From Akkermansia muciniphila (GTDB taxonomy: Bacteria; Verrucomicrobiota; Verrucomicrobiia; Opitutales; UBA953), in NCBI GenBank assembly GCA_943331445.1, contig CALQLO010000014.1, positions 1 through 52,477 of the forward strand: DNA of 52,477 nucleotides, written 5' to 3'. The translations under genes and the position numbers were made by a program. Positions 1 to 8,500 of this stretch are shown here, one piece after another. The notes beneath the pieces are model-generated. The model was not told the DNA's origin, made no database searches, and saw only the letters and a list, made by a program, of their open reading frames with translations. Every line of letters starts with the position of its first letter. Position 1 is the first letter of the stretch.

Positions 1-144
1 AAGTTCGCCCTCGATGTATGGTATGTCGACCACCGCACCTTCTGGCTCGACCTGAAAATCGTGGTGCGGACTTTTTTTAAAGTCTTCGCTCGGAGTGGTA
101 TTAACTCGGAAACGGCGGCAACAATGGAGGAATTTCAGGGTTAA
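1..144 (+). CDS. C-terminal end of a bacterial sugar transferase (WcaJ/undecaprenyl-phosphate glycosyl-1-phosphate transferase family), partial
   Basis: The frame is open from the first base of the window to a TAA at 142-144 and gives 47 residues; the start lies outside. The tail contains FWLDLKIVVRT (residues 14-24), then a GI-E-T-ATMEEF-G ending. This matches the usual C-terminus of inner-membrane sugar-phosphate transferases that load the first sugar onto undecaprenyl phosphate in exopolysaccharide or O-antigen synthesis. Such an enzyme would start glycan assembly for the glycosyltransferases that follow. The next gene begins 6 bases downstream on the same strand, so the two are probably co-transcribed. 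The family call rests only on this tail, so the sugar is unknown. Confidence 0.72.
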   Translation, partial: KFALDVWYVDHRTFWLDLKIVVRTFFKVFARSGINSETAATMEEFQG

Positions 145-150
145 AGCCGC

Positions 151-768
151 ATGTGGATTCATCAATTTATCAACAAACTTTTCCCTGCCAGGATTCGCTC
201 CCGCGAGTTGCGGGAATGGAAGGTGCGGGATTTTGCTGGGCCCAGCCCGTCATACATTAAGCGACGCGTGCTACTTCGCCTCGGGATCCTTGAGGGCACG
301 TGGGTTGAGACCGGTACCTATCTTGGGGAGACCACGGCGATATTGGCTGAAAAGGCTAAGCAGGTTTATAGCATCGAGCCAGAGCCAGCACTGTGCGCAC
401 GCGCGCAAGCGTTGTTCGCGGGTCGCCGAAATATCGAGATCATCCGTGGTACGAGTGAGCAGATCTTCCCGGGACTCATGCTGCGACTATCCGGCGATGT
501 GAGCTTCTGGCTGGATGGACATTACTCCGCCGGCATGACTTTTAAGGCCGACAAGGACACGCCGATTAAGGAAGAGTTGGCCGCCATCGCCCAAGCCTTG
601 CCGCGTCTCGGCCGGGTTGCTGTTATGGTGGACGATGTGCGTTGTTTTGAGCCCTCGCACCCCGATTTTGCTCATTATCCTTCGCGTCTATTTCTGGTGG
701 AATGGGCGGAGCGTCTTGGCCTCAAGTGGCACATTGAGCACGACATCTTCGTCGCCCGTAAGGACTAA
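151..768 (+). CDS. class I SAM-dependent methyltransferase-like protein of the polysaccharide island
   Basis: A 205-residue protein. Residues 53-62 (ETGTYLGETT) fit the glycine-rich SAM loop, and SIEPEP (74-79) gives the acidic end of strand 2, both typical of a Rossmann-fold methyltransferase. The segments WLDGHYSAG and VMVDDVR resemble the later strands of this fold. The substrate cannot be read from sequence; a sugar hydroxyl or another glycan precursor is plausible given the neighbours. The ATG lies 6 bases after the sugar transferase stop. GGAGGA occurs only about 20 bases upstream, which is too far for a normal Shine-Dalgarno site. It ends convergently with the GT2 gene, 26 bases away. 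Confidence 0.75.
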   Translation: MWIHQFINKLFPARIRSRELREWKVRDFAGPSPSYIKRRVLLRLGILEGTWVETGTYLGETTAILAEKAKQVYSIEPEPALCARAQALFAGRRNIEIIRGTSEQIFPGLMLRLSGDVSFWLDGHYSAGMTFKADKDTPIKEELAAIAQALPRLGRVAVMVDDVRCFEPSHPDFAHYPSRLFLVEWAERLGLKWHIEHDIFVARKD

Positions 769-794
769 GGCTAAGCCGATATCTTTCGGAGCCG

Positions 795-1859
795 TCAGCG
801 GCCCACGCCAAGAATCTTAACCGATTGGCGCAGGAGCATCCACGCGGCGCTCAACGGCTCGCGCAGGAACGCGCACGTAATCCAGCCGAGCCCCGTCAGG
901 GTGCGTCCCTGTTTGATTAAGATAAAAGCTCCGGGCATGAGGATATGGCGGGCATGACTGCCGCGCCTAAGGTAAGGACGGAGCTCCCAAGATTGCGTTA
1001 GTAAGTCAGCAAAGTCAGCCGCGGGCGCAAGGCGTTGGCGAAGTAATTCCAGGCGCGTCTGCAGGAAGAGCGCTCGTTCGTCTGGCTCGAGCTGGAAGCG
1101 GGCGAGGTCGCCCTCCCTGACTGGCGTATTTAGTCCGTCAATCGGGTCGGGTTGGCCGCGGCGTCGGCGTCGGGCACTACACATGGCCGCAAAGGCGGCG
1201 ATGGTCTGGGCGGTGCGGTGCGTATGCGTGATGCTGGCTCCGTGGATTCGGTAGTACGTGAGCACTTCCGGGAGATTATCTATCTCATGATGTTCGGCCA
1301 TCCGGAGCCACAGGTCATAGTCTTCCGCTCCTAATTTAAACGCAGGGCGATAACCGCCGACGGCCAGAGCGGCGGAGCGACGAAGCATGATGGCAGGCTG
1401 GGCAAGGACACATCGACGCTCGAGTGTCTCGGCGACCAACGCCACCCCCGTTGGGTAGCGGAGTATGTGAAGCGGGTGGCCTTCGGGGTCGATGTATTGA
1501 ATGAAACTTCCGAGCACTGCCACCTGGGGGTGTGCCTGGAGGTAGGCTACTTGACGTGATAACCGCGAGGGGTTGGCCAAGTCATCTGCATCGATAAAAG
1601 CCAGGAGTTCACCCTGAGCCATGCGCAGGCCCGTATTACGTGTTTTTACTAAACCCTGATTTTCCTGAGAATGAATGCGTAGCCGGGGGTCTCGAGAGTA
1701 TTCAGCCAAGACGTCCGCCGTGCCATCCGTCGAGCCATCATTAATCACCAGAAGTTCGTAGTCCGTAAAATCTTGGGCGAGAATACTCTCGATCGCCTGT
1801 CGTAGATAGCGTTCGCCGTTCCACACGGGAAGGACGACGGAAACCTGAGGCTGGCCCAT
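795..1859 (-). CDS. family 2 glycosyltransferase
   Basis: A 354-residue GT-A-fold glycosyltransferase. The N-terminus has the GT2 hallmarks: SVVLPVWNGERYL, a nucleotide-binding DGSTDG at residues 41-46 and the metal-binding DADD at 90-93. A later ED-DLWLRM segment matches the usual position of the catalytic base. Such enzymes add a sugar from a nucleotide donor to a growing lipid-linked glycan at the cytoplasmic face of the membrane. The C-terminal ~120 residues form a helical extension with no clear membrane segment. It is the last gene of a minus-strand run with the GT11, DUF268 and oxidoreductase genes. Donor and acceptor are unknown. Confidence 0.9.
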   Translation of the reverse strand: MGQPQVSVVLPVWNGERYLRQAIESILAQDFTDYELLVINDGSTDGTADVLAEYSRDPRLRIHSQENQGLVKTRNTGLRMAQGELLAFIDADDLANPSRLSRQVAYLQAHPQVAVLGSFIQYIDPEGHPLHILRYPTGVALVAETLERRCVLAQPAIMLRRSAALAVGGYRPAFKLGAEDYDLWLRMAEHHEIDNLPEVLTYYRIHGASITHTHRTAQTIAAFAAMCSARRRRRGQPDPIDGLNTPVREGDLARFQLEPDERALFLQTRLELLRQRLAPAADFADLLTQSWELRPYLRRGSHARHILMPGAFILIKQGRTLTGLGWITCAFLREPLSAAWMLLRQSVKILGVGR

Positions 1860-1906
1860 GGCTTAATGCAACTCCGCCCCGGTGGGGCGTCCATCCCTAA
1901 CTCGGC

Positions 1907-2770
1907 TTAGGCCGTCAGCCAGCTGGCAGGCCGGAGGTCGCGGGTATCGAGGCCGCTGCTTGGCTGGAACCACTGCGCCGGGGTGATCACGATTTTGGCG
2001 GGATTGGGATTCAGCCAGGCCCCCCACCACGAGAAACTGCTATTCGCCGTGATATGATGCGAACAGCGGGACATGAGCAGCAAGTCTTCGAGGGCGGAAG
2101 CGGTATGCTCGGAAATGTAGCGGGTGTCCGCTGGTAGCGGCAGGTGTGCCCTCACCCAGGCGGGGTCATCGGTAAAGACGCAGACAGTCGGTGAGGCTGG
2201 GAGGCGTTGGGCTAGAATCGCCAGGGCCCGCTCATAGTAAGCAAGGGGCGTAAGGCCGTGGAACGCTTGGTTTTTTGCTTCGACGTAATCACCCCGTCGG
2301 ACGTGCAGCGAGACGGATGGGTCGGCCGGAATCAGTCGGTGGGCAAGTTGCTCGATGGCTCTGACGTGGGTGGCTGCAGGCTGGAAATCACGCCGAATTA
2401 CCTCAGCCTGCTCAGTGAAATAAAGTTCGCTCTGGAAATATCCATCAAGGGTTACGGGGGCGGATAAGGCGAAGACCGCGGGATTAAAAGGGAAGGAGGT
2501 TTCGTGGAAGTAATCACGGATGCCCAGTGTGGAGCGCACCCATCGCTTAAGGCGACCAGGAGGCCTGGGAGGTCGCCCGGCCGTGAGGGTGTGGTGATTG
2601 GGCGCGAGGGCGAAGCCCGCTAAGTCGAACGGGCGGTGGCCCCGTCGGTTAAGTCGACGAAGGTCGAGGGTAAGGCCGGCGCCTAATCGCAAGCTCAGCG
2701 CTCGGGCGGCCGCATACTGGAACATCTGATTGCCGAGGCCACCGTCGATAATGGAGGTTACCGTCGGCAT
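1907..2770 (-). CDS. family 11 glycosyltransferase, alpha-1,2-fucosyltransferase-like
   Basis: Read from the ATG at 2770 this is 287 residues. Family GT11 signatures are all present: GGLGNQMFQYA (10-20), the GDP-fucose motif HVRRGDY (156-162), FTDDPAWV (199-206) and the C-terminal TANSSFSWWGAWLN (241-254). The family transfers L-fucose from GDP-fucose in alpha-1,2 linkage, usually to galactose (H-antigen type). An upstream in-frame ATG at 2809 would lengthen it by 13 residues, but it lies inside the preceding gene. The ATG at 2770 overlaps that gene's TGA by one base, which indicates translational coupling, so I chose it. Linkage and acceptor need biochemical proof. Confidence 0.9.
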   Translation of the reverse strand: MPTVTSIIDGGLGNQMFQYAAARALSLRLGAGLTLDLRRLNRRGHRPFDLAGFALAPNHHTLTAGRPPRPPGRLKRWVRSTLGIRDYFHETSFPFNPAVFALSAPVTLDGYFQSELYFTEQAEVIRRDFQPAATHVRAIEQLAHRLIPADPSVSLHVRRGDYVEAKNQAFHGLTPLAYYERALAILAQRLPASPTVCVFTDDPAWVRAHLPLPADTRYISEHTASALEDLLLMSRCSHHITANSSFSWWGAWLNPNPAKIVITPAQWFQPSSGLDTRDLRPASWLTA

Positions 2771-3570
2771 CAGGACGCTAAATGTTTTCGAAAGACGTAG
2801 ATGCCGCAACCGTAGCCATCCCGGATTTCCGCCGTGTGCAGGTTTACGTTCTGATGCAGGTCGCCCGCGTCATCGACATAATCAAAGCGGAGTAATTCCA
2901 GACGGCATCCTCCGGTTGGCCATTCCAGGATTTCGCGCGGAGCGAAGATGCGGTGGGCATTGAAGCACACCTGGGTTTGGGCCGCAATCGGGAAGCTGAT
3001 ATAAAAAGTTCCGCCGGGCTTAAGCATGCGCAGCAGGTTCACGAATCCGCGGCGATGGCCGTCGGGCATTAAGGGATCAGTGTAACGGCCCAAGCCGAAG
3101 TGCTCAAGCGTGTGAAGGCACGAGACGGAATCCGCAATCTCCGTGGGAGCGTTTGTTTCCTGCATGAGGTCTGCCTGCAGGAAGCGGATATTCTCATGGC
3201 CCGTACCTTGTAACGGGCGGACGTCCATGATCTCGATCGGACGAAAGGCAGCTACGTGTGCCACAAAGCCATCCACGCGCGAGCCGACGTCGATGTGCCG
3301 TAAGGGCTTCGCTTGGTGAATCAGCGAGGCGACCAAGAGGTCCTGGTGAAAATAGTGACCACGGGCACTACCGGCCTGGTCGGCATAGTCGTAGAGGATG
3401 GGGAAGAGTTTATCGACCTTGCCGCCTTTGGCGATGAACTCGCGGCGATGTGAAAGATAAAGCGGAAGGTAGCGCAGTGGCTGCCGCTGACGCAGTAACT
3501 TCGAGAGTAAGCGCCAGGCGCTGGGATCAAAGCTGCATTGGAGAATATCAAGGAAGGATGTCTTGGGCAT
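2770..3570 (-). CDS. DUF268-family SAM-methyltransferase-like protein
   Basis: A 266-residue protein matching the DUF268 family found in bacterial surface-glycan clusters. The diagnostic stretches are HIDVGSRVDGFVAHVA, IEIMDVRPL, NIRFLQADLM and SCLHTLEHFGLGRYTDP. Together they form a class I methyltransferase-like fold with a SAM-binding first motif and a Leu-Glu-His-Phe fourth motif. The substrate is unknown, though a sugar O-methyl or N-methyl role is commonly assumed. The stop overlaps the GT11 start by one base. The ATG is 15 bases after the oxidoreductase stop, so all three are likely one transcript. Confidence 0.82.
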   Translation of the reverse strand: MPKTSFLDILQCSFDPSAWRLLSKLLRQRQPLRYLPLYLSHRREFIAKGGKVDKLFPILYDYADQAGSARGHYFHQDLLVASLIHQAKPLRHIDVGSRVDGFVAHVAAFRPIEIMDVRPLQGTGHENIRFLQADLMQETNAPTEIADSVSCLHTLEHFGLGRYTDPLMPDGHRRGFVNLLRMLKPGGTFYISFPIAAQTQVCFNAHRIFAPREILEWPTGGCRLELLRFDYVDDAGDLHQNVNLHTAEIRDGYGCGIYVFRKHLAS

Positions 3571-3585
3571 AGGGAAGGCAGGGGG

Positions 3586-4686
3586 TCAGATTGCTTTGCC
3601 GCCGAGCTTGGCAAGCATCGGGTCTGCCCGAAGTGGCAAGTCAACGGGTGCGCCGCTGGTCTGGGCAGATTGATAGAGCGCGAGGATAAGTTCGACGGCT
3701 TTGCGACCTTCGGCGCCGTTGACGGCGGGCCGGCGGCCGGCGCGGATCGCGGCGATGGCTTCCTCGAGATTAGCCCGATGCCACGCGTGCCCGATGGCCT
3801 TAGGATCATTGGCGCCCGCCCCGCCGCCTTCGGTCGCGGTGGCGACTTGGGCGGCGTCAGACGGCAGGGGCTTTTCGAATTCAAAAGCCGTTAGTTTGTC
3901 GTCGCGCAATACGGCCGAGCCGCTCGTGCCATGGATGCGGATCTCGGCAGGGAAGCCCGTGGCTGACCAGCAAGCGGTGGAGCCGGCGATGGTGGCGCGA
4001 CAACCGTTGGCGAATTCGATCCAGCCGGTGGCGATATCCTCGACTTCAATGCCGCCATGGGCGACGAGTCCAGCGGTGGCGGAGACGCGCTTAGGCGGTC
4101 CGAGGAACCAGAGAAGGAGGTCGATGGTGTGGATGCCTTGGTTCATCAGCGCGCCGCCACCGTCGAGGGCGAACGTGCCGCGCCAGGCGGCGGAGTCATA
4201 ATAGGCCTGGGTGCGCCACCAAGGGATGAGGGCTCCGGCGAGCGTGAGCTTACCGAAGCGACCGGCGTCGAGAGCGGCCTTGAGCGCGACCGCTCCCGAA
4301 CCGAAGCGGCGGGGTAAGATGCCGGCGACCGTCACGCCGGCCTGGGCGCAGGCAGCGGTGAGTGCGTCGCAGCGGGCGAGGGTGACCTCAAGAGGCTTCT
4401 CCACGACAACATGTTTGCCGGCCTGAGCACAGGCGAGGGCTGGAGCGAGGTGGTCACCGCTCGGCGTGCAGAGGCAGATGATATCGATGGCTGGATTCGC
4501 AAGGAGTGCCTCGGGCGTCTCGGCGAACGTGATACCGTGCTTAGTCGCGAAGTCGCGTCCCTTGGCGGGCGAACGGTTATAAGCCGCGACGAGCTTCACG
4601 CCCGGAATCTCGGCGAGCGCTTTCGCATGGAACTCGGCGATCATGCCGGTTCCCCAGATCCCGAATCCTAAGGGCCTTGCGGACAT
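3586..4686 (-). CDS. Gfo/Idh/MocA-family NAD(P)-dependent oxidoreductase
   Basis: A 366-residue protein. The N-terminal Rossmann domain carries GIWGTGMIAEFH (9-20), and the conserved Glu-Lys-Pro is at 96-98 (VVEKPLE). GIHTID (184-189) supplies the Asp/His pair expected at the active site of the second domain. Family members oxidise or reduce sugars and sugar nucleotides. In this cluster it may help make a modified nucleotide sugar, but the substrate cannot be named. It is the first gene of the minus-strand run ending in GT2. A decayed second copy of its first 35 codons lies at 5820-5924. Confidence 0.88.
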   Translation of the reverse strand: MSARPLGFGIWGTGMIAEFHAKALAEIPGVKLVAAYNRSPAKGRDFATKHGITFAETPEALLANPAIDIICLCTPSGDHLAPALACAQAGKHVVVEKPLEVTLARCDALTAACAQAGVTVAGILPRRFGSGAVALKAALDAGRFGKLTLAGALIPWWRTQAYYDSAAWRGTFALDGGGALMNQGIHTIDLLLWFLGPPKRVSATAGLVAHGGIEVEDIATGWIEFANGCRATIAGSTACWSATGFPAEIRIHGTSGSAVLRDDKLTAFEFEKPLPSDAAQVATATEGGGAGANDPKAIGHAWHRANLEEAIAAIRAGRRPAVNGAEGRKAVELILALYQSAQTSGAPVDLPLRADPMLAKLGGKAI

Positions 4687-4951
4687 GTCCGGATGTCTAG
4701 GCCAGAAGTCATGACGAGGGAAGGGCAGAATCGCTGGTTAGTCCTTGGTTCTGCGTGCGCCTGCCGCGACGAGCGCCCAGAGGGCGAGAAGGGTAGTCAG
4801 ACGTCATGCTCTGCCAGGCCAAACCGAAGGTTGCTAGCGATGGCGGGGTGGCGCGATGCGCCCGCCCCATACAAGAGGTTGGCGCCGAGACCTCGGCCAC
4901 GCTCTGAAGGCTGGTTCCGCTGAGTCCGCGGCAACCGGAGAGCCAGAACTT
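4687..4951. other. intergenic stretch with possible decayed coding sequence
   Basis: 265 bases between two minus-strand genes with no intact gene. On the minus strand a hydrophobic reading (LTTLLALWALVAAGARR followed by TKD) runs into a TAA at 4738-4740. It is cut off upstream by a TGA near 4804. A neighbouring frame upstream also reads like protein. Together they look like the frameshifted 3' end of a lost membrane-anchored protein, but the pieces are too short to identify. No promoter or terminator is evident. Confidence 0.3.
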
Positions 4952-5743
4952 CTATAAGCTACGCCAGCAGGGCGGGAGGACCGCATCCCGTCGTCCGGGG
5001 ATGTTGCTGCGGTCCAGGGCGTGCGGGAAGTCCGTCGCCGTGGACCGCCGCGTCGAGCGATCCTTCCGGTGGAAGGTAAATTCCATCAGCGGAGGAAGAT
5101 CGAAGCCCTTGTAACGGAGCACGGCCGTGGCGTTGTTGACGTGGGCATGCACGACGTCGAAGTCCTGGGTCAATTGCCCGAAGGCGAGCGCGATCTGCTG
5201 GAGCCCGAAGCGTTCGGCGATCAGTTCCAGCGAGTGGAATTCGATGACGATGGTGCGGAATCGGCGCAGGGTCGCGCGCGAGGTCGAAAGCAGCACGGGG
5301 TACTCGCCGCCCTCGATGTCCATCTGGAGGATCATGTCTGACTCTCCCGGCGCGTTGCGTCCGATCCAGGATTCAAGGGTGGTGAACACCTCGTCATCCC
5401 GTGCGCCGAGGTACTTCTTTTCGAAGCTGAAGAGGGGGTTCGACACGGGTGGCCCCTCGACCGAGTAATCGGCCATCAGGCTACGGATGCCCCGACGCGC
5501 ACAGGCTTCCTCGAAATCCGCCGTCGCGGCCACGCCAGGCGAGAAGCAGGTGCGGACTCCTTCCAGGTCGTCAGGGACGAGGTAGCCTCCGTCGGTCTCT
5601 CCGCCGATCCGGATCAGCTTGTGCTCCGTCCTCACGGGCCGAACGGAGGCCAGGAAACGTGCGATTTCCTCGCGGGAAGAGCCTTTACTCAGGCGAAGCG
5701 TGCCGGGGAGCAGGTACTGATTGATGAAGTCGCGGATTTTCAT
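4952..5743 (-). CDS. FkbM-like methyltransferase family protein
   Basis: A 263-residue protein. It opens with a helical segment, followed by LIRIGGETDGGYLVPDDLEG, then CFSPGVAATADFEEACA where FkbM-type proteins bind SAM. MDIEGGEYPVL matches the D-x-E-G-x-E element of FkbM methyltransferases, and VIEFHSL follows. The C-terminus ends FPHALDR...LPPCW, a common ending in this family, so the gene is probably intact. Family members O-methylate sugars or other small molecules. It stands alone on the minus strand between decayed DNA on both sides. The ATG at 5743 is the only good start. Confidence 0.8.
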   Translation of the reverse strand: MKIRDFINQYLLPGTLRLSKGSSREEIARFLASVRPVRTEHKLIRIGGETDGGYLVPDDLEGVRTCFSPGVAATADFEEACARRGIRSLMADYSVEGPPVSNPLFSFEKKYLGARDDEVFTTLESWIGRNAPGESDMILQMDIEGGEYPVLLSTSRATLRRFRTIVIEFHSLELIAERFGLQQIALAFGQLTQDFDVVHAHVNNATAVLRYKGFDLPPLMEFTFHRKDRSTRRSTATDFPHALDRSNIPGRRDAVLPPCWRSL

Positions 5744-5819
5744 GCGAGGTTAGCGTGTCCTGATGCAAAGGTTACGAAGGAAGGGGTCATCGGCAAGCGG
5801 CAGATTGACCCGCGCGGAT

Positions 5820-5924
5820 AGAGGCCACGAGCTTCACGCTCCAGATTTCTGCGAGCGCCCTCGCGTGGAACTCGGCGATCATGCCGGTTCCCCAGATGCC
5901 AAAACCTAGGGGCCGTTGGGACAT
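5820..5924 (-). pseudogene. 5' fragment of a second Gfo/Idh/MocA oxidoreductase gene
   Basis: Reading from the ATG at 5924, 35 codons align without gaps to the start of the oxidoreductase at 3586-4686. Thirty of the 35 residues are identical, including GFGIWGTGMIAEFH. Similarity ends abruptly near 5820, and no downstream part of the gene is present. It is therefore a truncated paralogue, left by a duplication followed by deletion or by gene replacement. The rest of 5744-6031 holds no other recognisable gene. Confidence 0.85.
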
Positions 5925-6031
5925 AGGGGAGGTTATGTGGGAAACGCGGATGAGGGAAAGGATGAACCTAATCGCCCCCGCCCTTTCAGTCGTCTATTTA
6001 CAATCACCCATGGTCGGACAGGTTTGGTGTC

Positions 6032-6769
6032 ATGCGGTTACTCCACTCGCTTCGCGGTCGTTGCCTCATGTTAATGCGAATATGCGGATATCAGGGCGAC
6101 GCCCTTTTTTTTGGGGTGCGGTTCCCGGTCCGGCTCGCGCCGTCACCAACGATTATCAGACATCTTGACGCCCAGCGTTACGAGCGTGCCGAGACCTTGC
6201 TTGTCCGGCAGTTTCTGCCCCCAGGTGCGACGGTCCTAGAGTTAGGGGGAAGTCTGGGTATCGTTTCCTCGGTGATTCTTGGTGGTCGGCCGCTCAGACT
6301 CGTGACCTACGAGGCCGTACCAGCTTTCGCGGTGATTGGCCGTCAGGTAGTCGCTCACAACTTTCCTTCAGCGGATTATGTCTGCATCAACGAGGCCGTC
6401 GGTCCAGTTGACGTGCCCGAAGTTACCTTCCATTGGTCGCCGGATCAATCCTTGGCCGGCTCGGCTGGCACGGCCTCCAGTGAAGGGCTTGGGCTTATCC
6501 GCGTCCCGGCCGTCGACCTGGCGTCAGCGGTCGCGCGCCACGGAATCGCCCCGGGCGCCTGGCTGGTCGCTGACATCGAAGGCATGGAGTTCGAACTGCT
6601 TCTTAATCAGTCCGGCGCATTCGCCCCGTTCGCAGGAGTAATCATGGAGTGCCACGATGGCGAATACGCCGGCCGCCATCGCGATCAGCGGGAGGTTGAG
6701 ACGATGCTGGCTTCAGTGGGCTTCCGGTTACTTAGACGGATAGGCCCTGTTATCTGCATGGCACGATAA
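6032..6769 (+). CDS. FkbM-family methyltransferase
   Basis: A 245-residue protein. The SAM-binding segment ATVLELGGSLGIVSS (residues 66-80) is followed by TYEAVPAF at the end of strand 2. The FkbM hallmark AVDLASAV...LVADIEGMEFELL sits near residues 170-195, and GVIMECHDGEY follows. The family methylates hydroxyl groups, often on sugars. The exact start is uncertain because further in-frame ATGs occur in the first 15 codons and none has a clear ribosome-binding site. It is the only plus-strand gene between two minus-strand genes and ends convergently with the GT25 gene at 6795. Confidence 0.82.
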   Translation: MRLLHSLRGRCLMLMRICGYQGDALFFGVRFPVRLAPSPTIIRHLDAQRYERAETLLVRQFLPPGATVLELGGSLGIVSSVILGGRPLRLVTYEAVPAFAVIGRQVVAHNFPSADYVCINEAVGPVDVPEVTFHWSPDQSLAGSAGTASSEGLGLIRVPAVDLASAVARHGIAPGAWLVADIEGMEFELLLNQSGAFAPFAGVIMECHDGEYAGRHRDQREVETMLASVGFRLLRRIGPVICMAR

Positions 6770-6794
6770 GCCAAAAGGGGAGCGGCCAAAGGCC

Positions 6795-7574
6795 TTATTT
6801 CCTGCGCAGGTTTTCCACCTTCTTGAAGCGCAATCCGAGCCGCCCGAGCACACCTTGGTCGTGCCAGGTGCGCCGGACGCTTAGCCAGGCGCGCCGGATT
6901 TCTCGCCCAATCTTGGCGGGAAAACTTACCGTGGGTTTAAGGCGGTCGCCGATCAGTGAGTTCGCGTCATCCCGATGGGAGGCCAAGGAGGGCTCACAGT
7001 GAAGGAGGGTGACGCCGTGCTCCCATTCCAGGTTCATGAAGTCATCGACGGCACACCAGAAGCGGGAGGATTTTTCTAAGAGCGCACGAGCTGCTTCAGG
7101 TGTAATCAGATAGGCCACCGCGCCAGTTCCTGGGACGGTGGGCCGACCTAGGCAGGCTTCCCCCTCCAGCTCAGCCCAGCGCCGGAATGGCCTAGAGGGT
7201 AGGCTATAGACTTTCGCCACCCAAGGCCGTCCGGTGATTTTCTCCGCCGCGAGGTGGATCGAGGGAAGATTCGTTGATGCAAGATGGGCGTCGTCTTCCA
7301 GAATAAGGAAGCAGCCGCTCGTGGCTTCGGCTACTTTTTGCCAGGCACCCCGGTGGGCAAGGAAGCAGCCCATTTCCCCTTTGCGTAAAGGGTAGCCATA
7401 GAATTGGAGACGCCGGTGCTCATCGTAAACATCGCCGATGTCACCTGCTTCGCCGATGAAGATCGCCGGGGATAGCGTAAAGCGAAGGTTGAGCTGGCCG
7501 AGTCGGGCCACCGCGGTCGCATGCCTCGGTGAGCCTGCGTGGCTGATCAGAATAATGTGCGTCTCGGCGCCCAT
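6795..7574 (-). CDS. family 25 glycosyltransferase (LPS-type)
   Basis: 259 residues from the ATG at 7574; a TTG two codons upstream is also open. GT25 features are HIILISHAGS at the N-terminus, LRKGEMGCFLAHRGAW (the family's G-E-x-G-C-x-x-S/A-H element) and FLILEDDAHL, where the acidic EDD binds the metal-nucleotide donor. GTGAVAYLITPEAA and DDFM match the later conserved blocks. GT25 enzymes transfer galactose or related sugars to lipopolysaccharide or other glycans. It is clearly diverged from the two plus-strand GT25 copies at 7730 and 10426 and lacks their HWWE motif. Confidence 0.85.
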   Translation of the reverse strand: MGAETHIILISHAGSPRHATAVARLGQLNLRFTLSPAIFIGEAGDIGDVYDEHRRLQFYGYPLRKGEMGCFLAHRGAWQKVAEATSGCFLILEDDAHLASTNLPSIHLAAEKITGRPWVAKVYSLPSRPFRRWAELEGEACLGRPTVPGTGAVAYLITPEAARALLEKSSRFWCAVDDFMNLEWEHGVTLLHCEPSLASHRDDANSLIGDRLKPTVSFPAKIGREIRRAWLSVRRTWHDQGVLGRLGLRFKKVENLRRK

Positions 7575-7729
7575 ATCCAATCGATGTCTCTAGCGGGCGC
7601 GCTGTGCAATCGATAAACCCCCGCGAGTAGCCCATGCGAGGGTGCGACGTCGGCTAACTTAGGTAGAAATGCCTATCCTAAAATCTTGTGAAACAATGAA
7701 ACAAAATATAACCAAGACCCCCCGAACGC
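7575..7729. promoter_or_regulatory. divergent intergenic region between two GT25 genes
   Basis: 155 bases between divergent starts. The right-hand half (about 7660-7720) is AT-rich compared with its surroundings and includes TCCTAAAATC, which could hold a -10 element for the gene at 7730. No matching -35 box or operator is convincing. It is reported because both flanking genes must begin transcription here. Confidence 0.35.
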
Positions 7730-8485
7730 ATGTGTCCGATTCTCGTGATAAATCTCGATGCCTCGAGGGCGCGCATGACTGCAGCCGACCAAAAACTGCA
7801 GGCCTGTGGTCAAGGATATGAGCGCTTGGCGGCCGTGAACGGTCGCGCGTTGCCAGCGGAGGAGCTGGCAGGCGTGGTCTCGGCGGACCGAGCTGATTTC
7901 TTTAAACTCCTCTCAGCTGGGGAGGTCGGATGTTATCTCAGCCACCTCCGGGCGTTGGAGCGAATGGTGCGCGAGGGATGGCCTCGCATGGTGGTCTTGG
8001 AGGATGATTTTCAATTAAAGCCGGACTTCCTGCCAGCCATGGAGGCGCTCTTGGCCGTGCCAGGTGAACCGCCCCATCTTATCAAGTTAGAGGGCACACT
8101 CTCTGGCGGCGATGTCGTCACCCGATTGGCCACAGGGCACAAAGTGGTCCGGCATCGCCGCCCGCCGATCAATGCGACGGCCTTGCTTTGGTCGCTGGAG
8201 GGAGCCCGTCGATTCCTCGCCCAATCTAGCAAGCTCCGTCGTCCGGTCGACGTACAGATGAAGCATTGGTGGGAGGGCGATCTCGACGTGCTGGCCATTA
8301 CGCCCGCCATTGTCGGGCTAGACCCAGAACTCTCGAAGGAGTCCACTATTGGAGCCCGCCGACCCGTCGGTTTCTCCGGCCTCATCCGGCGGTTGGGGTA
8401 TCGGGTAAGTTATTCGCTGGCCAGCCACTGGCATTGCCTCCGCAAATTTGGCTTTGGCGGCTGGCGCCGGGCGACCTTCGGCTGA
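7730..8485 (+). CDS. family 25 glycosyltransferase, intact copy of a paralogous pair
   Basis: A 251-residue protein. CPILVINLD opens the fold, FFKLLSAGEVGCYLSHLRAL (57-76) is the GT25 conserved block and MVVLEDDF (87-94) gives the metal-binding acidic residues. WSLEGARRFL (154-163) and KHWWEGDLD (178-186) follow. It aligns from end to end with the amber-interrupted gene at 10426, so this copy is presumably the working one. Such enzymes add hexoses to LPS or exopolysaccharide; the sugar is not determined. It is flanked by genes on the opposite strand and has its own upstream region. Confidence 0.87.
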   Translation: MCPILVINLDASRARMTAADQKLQACGQGYERLAAVNGRALPAEELAGVVSADRADFFKLLSAGEVGCYLSHLRALERMVREGWPRMVVLEDDFQLKPDFLPAMEALLAVPGEPPHLIKLEGTLSGGDVVTRLATGHKVVRHRRPPINATALLWSLEGARRFLAQSSKLRRPVDVQMKHWWEGDLDVLAITPAIVGLDPELSKESTIGARRPVGFSGLIRRLGYRVSYSLASHWHCLRKFGFGGWRRATFG

Positions 8486-8500
8486 GCCTATACGGTGCGA

